Origin: CAZPMT01 sp964587655
GTDB lineage: Bacteria > Hydrogenedentota > Hydrogenedentia > Hydrogenedentales > SLHB01
Direction of reading: 5' to 3'
NCBI GenBank assembly: GCA_964587655.1
Contig: CAZPMT010000137.1
Span: forward strand, 1 to 15,322
DNA: 15,322 bases
Below the pieces are notes generated by a model that worked only from the letters and a program-made list of their open reading frames with translations, was not told where the DNA came from and did not search any database. The position numbers were made by a program, and so were the translations under genes. Below are positions 12,601-15,322 of the stretch, piece by piece; the first letter of the stretch is position 1, and the number at the start of each line of letters is the position of its first letter.

Positions 12601-12854
12601 GTCCCTTCTGTTCCCTTTTTCAGGATCGCGCGCTTGCGCCCGCTTATCTTGAGTATCTTCTCCGCTTCACCGGGTTCACCTTTGCTGGCTTCTTTGATCA
12701 CTACAGTCGAAACGAATATGGCGTAACGCGCCTGGTCTCGCTTCCACCCCGTTCGCGTGATGTCTTGCCGGCCAAGCGAAATGACGTCGCGCGAAGGTTC
12801 CGCCAGCAAGTAGCTGGGTATGGTCGTCTCCATGTATAGGGTCGGCTTGTCCAT
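12597..12854 (-). pseudogene. truncated PIN paralogue
   Basis: The 85-codon frame opens MDKPTLYMETTIPSYLLAEP and continues with SRDVISLGRQDITRTGW, closely matching residues 8-40 of the intact PIN toxin downstream (PSRDVVVLGHQETTRAWW). Similarity persists to KEASKGEPGEA (the E57 region) and then breaks into a basic tail (SGRKRAILKKGTEGT). The second half of the domain, with the third and fourth acidic positions, is missing. It ends in an ATGA overlap with the next gene, so it may now mainly couple translation of the intact copy. Confidence 0.72.
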
Positions 12855-13220
12855 CTCTGGTCGTTATGGTCTGCTCAAAATGCCGTGAATGTCGTAATTC
12901 TACGAAAAGCCATTCCGGGAAATCAAACGTGCGACTTGCCTCATTCCCTATACCGTTGGTTACGGGCGCGTCTTGCACTTGCGCGGCTCTCTGACAATAC
13001 AACGTGGGTGTTTTCGGTCAACCCGCTTCGCTGGAATGACGCCATTCTGGTATTTTTTCACAAGCTCCGAGAAATCCGCTTGATTCGCAGGGCGGGTGGG
13101 ATGGACAACGAAGCGCCGATCTCATCCGGCGAAGGTTTGGCGGGGAATCCTGGTGTATGTGAGTCCTCTTGTTCGTAGCTTATGGTCTTGACTCCGCTTG
13201 AGCAGCGTCTCCCTTCAACC
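12855..13220. other. gene-poor gap with REP-like remnant
   Basis: I see no convincing gene here. The segment 13028-13045 (CGCTGGAATGACGCC) looks like a degenerate REP arm, and 13044-13074 is the second copy of the dispersed repeat at 6777-6807. One minus-strand frame stays open for about 55 codons across 13065-13220, but its translation has no recognisable pattern. Confidence 0.5.
13044..13074. repeat. dispersed 31-bp repeat, copy 2
   Basis: Gapless match to 6777-6807 at about 80 percent identity, in the same orientation. Here it adjoins a REP-like GGAATGACG segment, whereas the first copy adjoins a GGCCCTACT end, so the shared core has different neighbours. Confidence 0.5.
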
Positions 13221-13459
13221 TAGTGTACTGAATCATAATTGCAGGATCTTGACGAAGCGGTGGTTTCGGGCATTTGAGAAGTACAGGCATATGCCGTGGG
13301 TCATTTTCCCCCTTTGGAAGGGGGTTAGGGGGATGTTGGATTGCCGACACAAGCTACCGGCAACGCGCAGTAACATCCCCCTAACCCCCTTCCAAAGGGG
13401 GAAAATGGCATAGCCACCACCTTTGCGATAAGTTGCCAACAGGAGGGTTCAGTACATTA
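13221..13459. mobile_element. MITE-like element with TA ends
   Basis: A 239-bp non-coding element. The outer ends are inverted: TAGTGTACTGAATC (13221-13234) against the reverse complement of GGTTCAGTACATTA (13446-13459), with two mismatches. Both are bounded by TA, as expected for a TA target duplication of IS630/Tc1-type transposition. Inside are weaker inverted matches (CTTGACGAAGCGGTGGT against CTTATCGCAAAGGTGGT) and a perfect 36-bp inverted repeat. It lies directly downstream of a truncated Tat-leader gene. There is no transposase; family placement is inferred from the ends. Confidence 0.55.
13302..13407. repeat. perfect 36-bp inverted repeat inside the MITE
   Basis: The arms 13302-13337 and 13372-13407 are exact inverse copies (CATTTTCCCCCTTTGGAAGG at the outer part of the left arm). 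The 34-nt centre contains a further 6-bp stem, TTGCCG/CGGCAA. As RNA or cruciform DNA this would be very stable in either orientation. Confidence 0.95.
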
Positions 13460-13575
13460 GGCCCACCTCTTGAGTCCGACGTGATGACTCTGCATTCCAT
13501 CTGGCTCAAGCCCGCGACCGTGAAACCCGCGACGCCTCCGCCAACGCTCGTCTTGAGAAGGTCGCTTCTCTTCAT
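13460..13575 (-). pseudogene. truncated gene with Tat-type leader
   Basis: From ATG 13575, with AAGGA about 8 nt upstream, the frame reads MKRSDLLKTSVGGGVAGFTV then AGLSQ. This has the shape of a Tat leader (x-R-x-x-L-L-K with a glycine-rich hydrophobic stretch), such as opens many periplasmic oxidoreductases of the Gfo/Idh/MocA type. After about 25 residues the sense is lost, and the frame runs into the MITE to a stop at 13381. It follows the beta-helix gene by 14 nt and was probably co-transcribed with it. No rest of the gene is recognisable beyond the MITE. Confidence 0.5.
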
Positions 13576-13589
13576 CCGTGGTTTCCTTC

Positions 13590-15104
13590 CTACTGCTTTC
13601 TCTCGAGTGCGCCGATGTCGGGAGCACGGCCTTGGGGAACAGTTGTTCCGTCGAAGTCGCGGGAGTACCCCCGATCCGTTCCCGCGTCTACGCATGGGGA
13701 ATCCACGGACAAATGGAAGTCGTCACGCGCGGCGTCGGCGAATCCCGGCACGGCTGCCATCGAATGCGTGTCCTTTCCTCGTTCCGTTTGGTATGCCGCA
13801 AACCGGGACATCGCGTATGCGGCGCCTTTCAGCAGTATCATGTCGCCCGACGCCTGATACCAGCAGTTGTGATCGATTTCCAGCGAGTCGATCGCCTGCC
13901 GCGGCCACGCCGGCGCGTAGAATGCATTGCCTTTCGCCTCGTAGAAGATGTTGTTGCGAATGAAGACGTCGTGCGCGGGCGCGGGGCTGCTGTAGAAGCA
14001 CAAGTGCCGCCCGCTCGGATCGGGCCTTTGGGTGTGTCCCCAGCCATGCCCCGCGTTGACGCACGTGTTGTTCTCGAAGTAGACGTGGTGCGTGACAGAG
14101 TTCTCGGGGCGGTTCCAGTACTCGAACGAGTATTCGCAATTCCAGATCACGTTGAACCGATAGATAAGGTTGTACTGCGGCGTGGCCGGCCCGCCGCTTT
14201 GGTTAGTCAACGCCGCGTCGTAGATCTCCCACAGACGGCACCGCTCGACGAGATTGTCGTGCGCAGCACCCCAGAACTCGATGCCGTTTCCATAGCGGAC
14301 TGTTTTTCCGCCGCCCATCTGGTCGCCGCCGCCGATAAATGCGAGATCACAATCGCGTACGATGATGTGGTGGGTGTTGTCCCCGCCGATGCCGTGCGCC
14401 GCGCCGTATTTCAACGCCAGGTTTTCGTATATGACGTAGCCGGCGTTCGACTCGTCGATGATGTCGTCCATCAGCGCGCACTCGATGTCCGAGTAATACT
14501 CCGCCGGACACCGCTCCGAGTACATCTTCAGCGCGTGGCGTTCCTCGTCGTACCAGAACTGGCCCTGCTGCCGGAGATCCTGTTCCTTCCATACCTTGAC
14601 GCCGCAGGCGGCCTCGGCGTTGAAGATCATGTTGCCGATATCTCGCGCCAAGCCGCGGTCGCATTCCACAAGGCTCGGCCTGTCGGCGTGAAACGCCGCC
14701 GCGCCGGGCAGCGCCTGCGGTTCCGTGGTGGCCCAGATGTTCTCCGCTTCGCGCCTCCAATCTTCGGGCCGATTCCGCTTCACCGAGCCCAGCAGCAGCG
14801 GCTTGGCGCCATCGCCATACGCGCCGTATGTGACGGTCCCCGATTCGTTGCCGCTGCGCGGCTTCAGTTGCCCGCGCCACGTATCGCCCCGGCGGAAGAG
14901 AACTCGGTCTCCGGCTTCAAACAGAGCAGCATTCACTCTTCCAAGACTCTGCCAAGCACTGTCCGGCGCGCACCCGTCATTCGTGTCGGAACCGTTGTTT
15001 GCGATGTAGAACGTGCGGGCCTGGCTCGAGGGACTTCCGGCAAACACGCCCAGCATGCACAGCAGACTGACAAATGAACTGGTTCGGGAAATCCCCACGC
15101 CCAT
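13590..15104 (-). CDS. secreted right-handed parallel beta-helix protein
   Basis: This 504-residue protein starts at ATG 15104, chosen because GGGGAGG ends about 8 nt upstream; an in-frame GTG at 15128 lies upstream of that site. Residues 1-29 form a Sec signal with a likely cut after SSQA. The mature N-terminus (RTFYIANNGSDTNDG, then AWQSLGRVN, GDRVLFRRGDTWRG) is the common entry module of carbohydrate-active beta-helix proteins. The middle carries repeated N-rich rungs (IYENLALKYG, IIVRDCDLAF, VYFENNTCVNA, VFIRNNIFYEA, LEIDHNCWYQA). The end (FHLSVDSPCVDAG, then DIGALE) is the usual beta-helix cap. It is probably a periplasmic or exported polysaccharide lyase or glycan-binding protein. I see no assignable catalytic set. 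Confidence 0.88.
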   Translation of the reverse strand: MGVGISRTSSFVSLLCMLGVFAGSPSSQARTFYIANNGSDTNDGCAPDSAWQSLGRVNAALFEAGDRVLFRRGDTWRGQLKPRSGNESGTVTYGAYGDGAKPLLLGSVKRNRPEDWRREAENIWATTEPQALPGAAAFHADRPSLVECDRGLARDIGNMIFNAEAACGVKVWKEQDLRQQGQFWYDEERHALKMYSERCPAEYYSDIECALMDDIIDESNAGYVIYENLALKYGAAHGIGGDNTHHIIVRDCDLAFIGGGDQMGGGKTVRYGNGIEFWGAAHDNLVERCRLWEIYDAALTNQSGGPATPQYNLIYRFNVIWNCEYSFEYWNRPENSVTHHVYFENNTCVNAGHGWGHTQRPDPSGRHLCFYSSPAPAHDVFIRNNIFYEAKGNAFYAPAWPRQAIDSLEIDHNCWYQASGDMILLKGAAYAMSRFAAYQTERGKDTHSMAAVPGFADAARDDFHLSVDSPCVDAGTDRGYSRDFDGTTVPQGRAPDIGALERKQ

Positions 15105-15136
15105 CCATGCCACCTCCCCTTGAATCACTGGGGCTG

Positions 15137-15145
15137 ATTATAGCA
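15137..15145 (-). promoter_or_regulatory. extended -10 promoter of the beta-helix gene
   Basis: The minus strand reads TGCTATAAT (15145-15137), a perfect -10 with the TGn extension. The -35 region 17 nt upstream is poor (AGTACA), as is common when the extension is present. It gives a leader of about 25 nt before ATG 15104. Confidence 0.65.
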
Positions 15146-15182
15146 CACGCGTCAGACTCTGTACTGAAAAGGTCGGGGGGGC

Positions 15183-15226
15183 AAAAAAGGGGGTGGAGAT
15201 GCCGGGAGGGGGCGCCCGGCATCTCC
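15183..15226 (-). terminator. hairpin terminator for a gene beyond the right edge
   Basis: A 12-bp perfect stem (15195-15206 with 15215-15226; GGAGATGCCGGG) has an 8-nt loop. On the minus strand it is followed by ACCCCC and then six T residues (15188-15183). This fits a terminator for a minus-strand transcript entering from the right, just before the beta-helix promoter. The C-rich interval before the T-run weakens the call. Confidence 0.5.
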
Positions 15227-15240
15227 GGTGAGGTGCGTCA

Positions 15241-15258
15241 CTCTAACGTGCGTTAGAG
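15241..15258. repeat. 18-bp inverted repeat, possible operator
   Basis: CTCTAACG-TG-CGTTAGAG has perfect 8-bp arms. It lies upstream of the beta-helix promoter but beyond the terminator-like hairpin, so it may belong to the gene to the right. Function unknown. The rest of 15259-15322 contains a diverged relative (15281-15306) of the dispersed repeat at 6777. Confidence 0.4.
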
Positions 15259-15322
15259 ATCCGCAGAGGATTAGCCCGGATTTCTCACCACTTGTAACAA
15301 ATCGGGCCGTCAGATGTAGTAT

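Noticed and set aside
13065..13220. minus-strand open stretch of about 55 codons before the MITE, possible rest of the Tat-leader gene
   Set aside because: No oxidoreductase motif or ribosome site; it ends in the dispersed repeat, so there is no support for coding.
13578..15077. 499-codon plus-strand open frame opposite the beta-helix gene
   Set aside because: It is a GC-driven shadow; the minus strand has a signal peptide, beta-helix rungs, ribosome site and promoter, and the plus frame has none.
1..15322. tRNA, rRNA or riboswitch
   Set aside because: Scanning the gaps by eye I saw no cloverleaf or conserved rRNA or riboswitch core; a covariance-model search would settle it.

Overview
This window looks like chromosomal DNA from a GC-rich, Gram-negative, probably uncultured bacterium. 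Pointers are a secreted beta-helix protein with a Sec signal, a Tat-type leader remnant, a DUF2339 membrane protein and abundant 'CACGGAT' and 'CGCAGAG' dispersed repeats. I associate such repeats with Hydrogenedentota, Planctomycetota or other PVC-like genomes. That placement comes from memory of sequence style and is weak; no rRNA or other phylogenetic marker is present.

Layout. 1-1100 (minus strand): a 60-residue two-helix membrane protein, and a C45-like acyltransferase gene that has lost its catalytic middle. 1199-5066 (plus): a large DUF2339 multi-pass membrane protein overlapping a CCA-adding/poly(A) polymerase-type nucleotidyltransferase, a coupled two-gene unit. 5047-6746 (minus): a YhhN-family membrane protein sitting directly behind a RelE/YafQ-like toxin-antitoxin pair, then a 47-codon C-terminal membrane tail remnant and an orphan YgiT-type antitoxin-like gene. 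6850-10108 (minus): an ABC exporter operon (ATPase, then two ABC-2 permeases). It is interrupted between the ATPase and the first permease by a GxxExxY (PD-(D/E)XK-like) gene flanked by perfect 34-bp inverted copies of a CACGGAT repeat. 10300-12854 (minus): a crowded toxin-antitoxin zone with an intact VapBC-like pair, an intact PIN toxin with a small partner, a truncated PIN paralogue, a PIN gene reduced to its two ends, and two colinear copies of a fibronectin-III-like tail exactly 1380 bp apart. 13221-13459: a MITE-like element with a perfect 36-bp inner inverted repeat. 13460-15104 (minus): a truncated Tat-leader gene behind a secreted right-handed beta-helix protein with a clear promoter.

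How it fits together. The housekeeping genes (nucleotidyltransferase, ABC exporter, YhhN, beta-helix) form short, tightly spaced operons. Between them the DNA has been reworked by small mobile or decaying pieces: toxin-antitoxin modules, GxxExxY plus repeats, a MITE and REP-like hairpins. Several genes survive only as start and end with the middle removed. The most interesting candidate is the GxxExxY/CACGGAT cassette inside the ABC operon. The next is the repeated fibronectin-tail/toxin-antitoxin arrangement at 10.3-12.6 kb.
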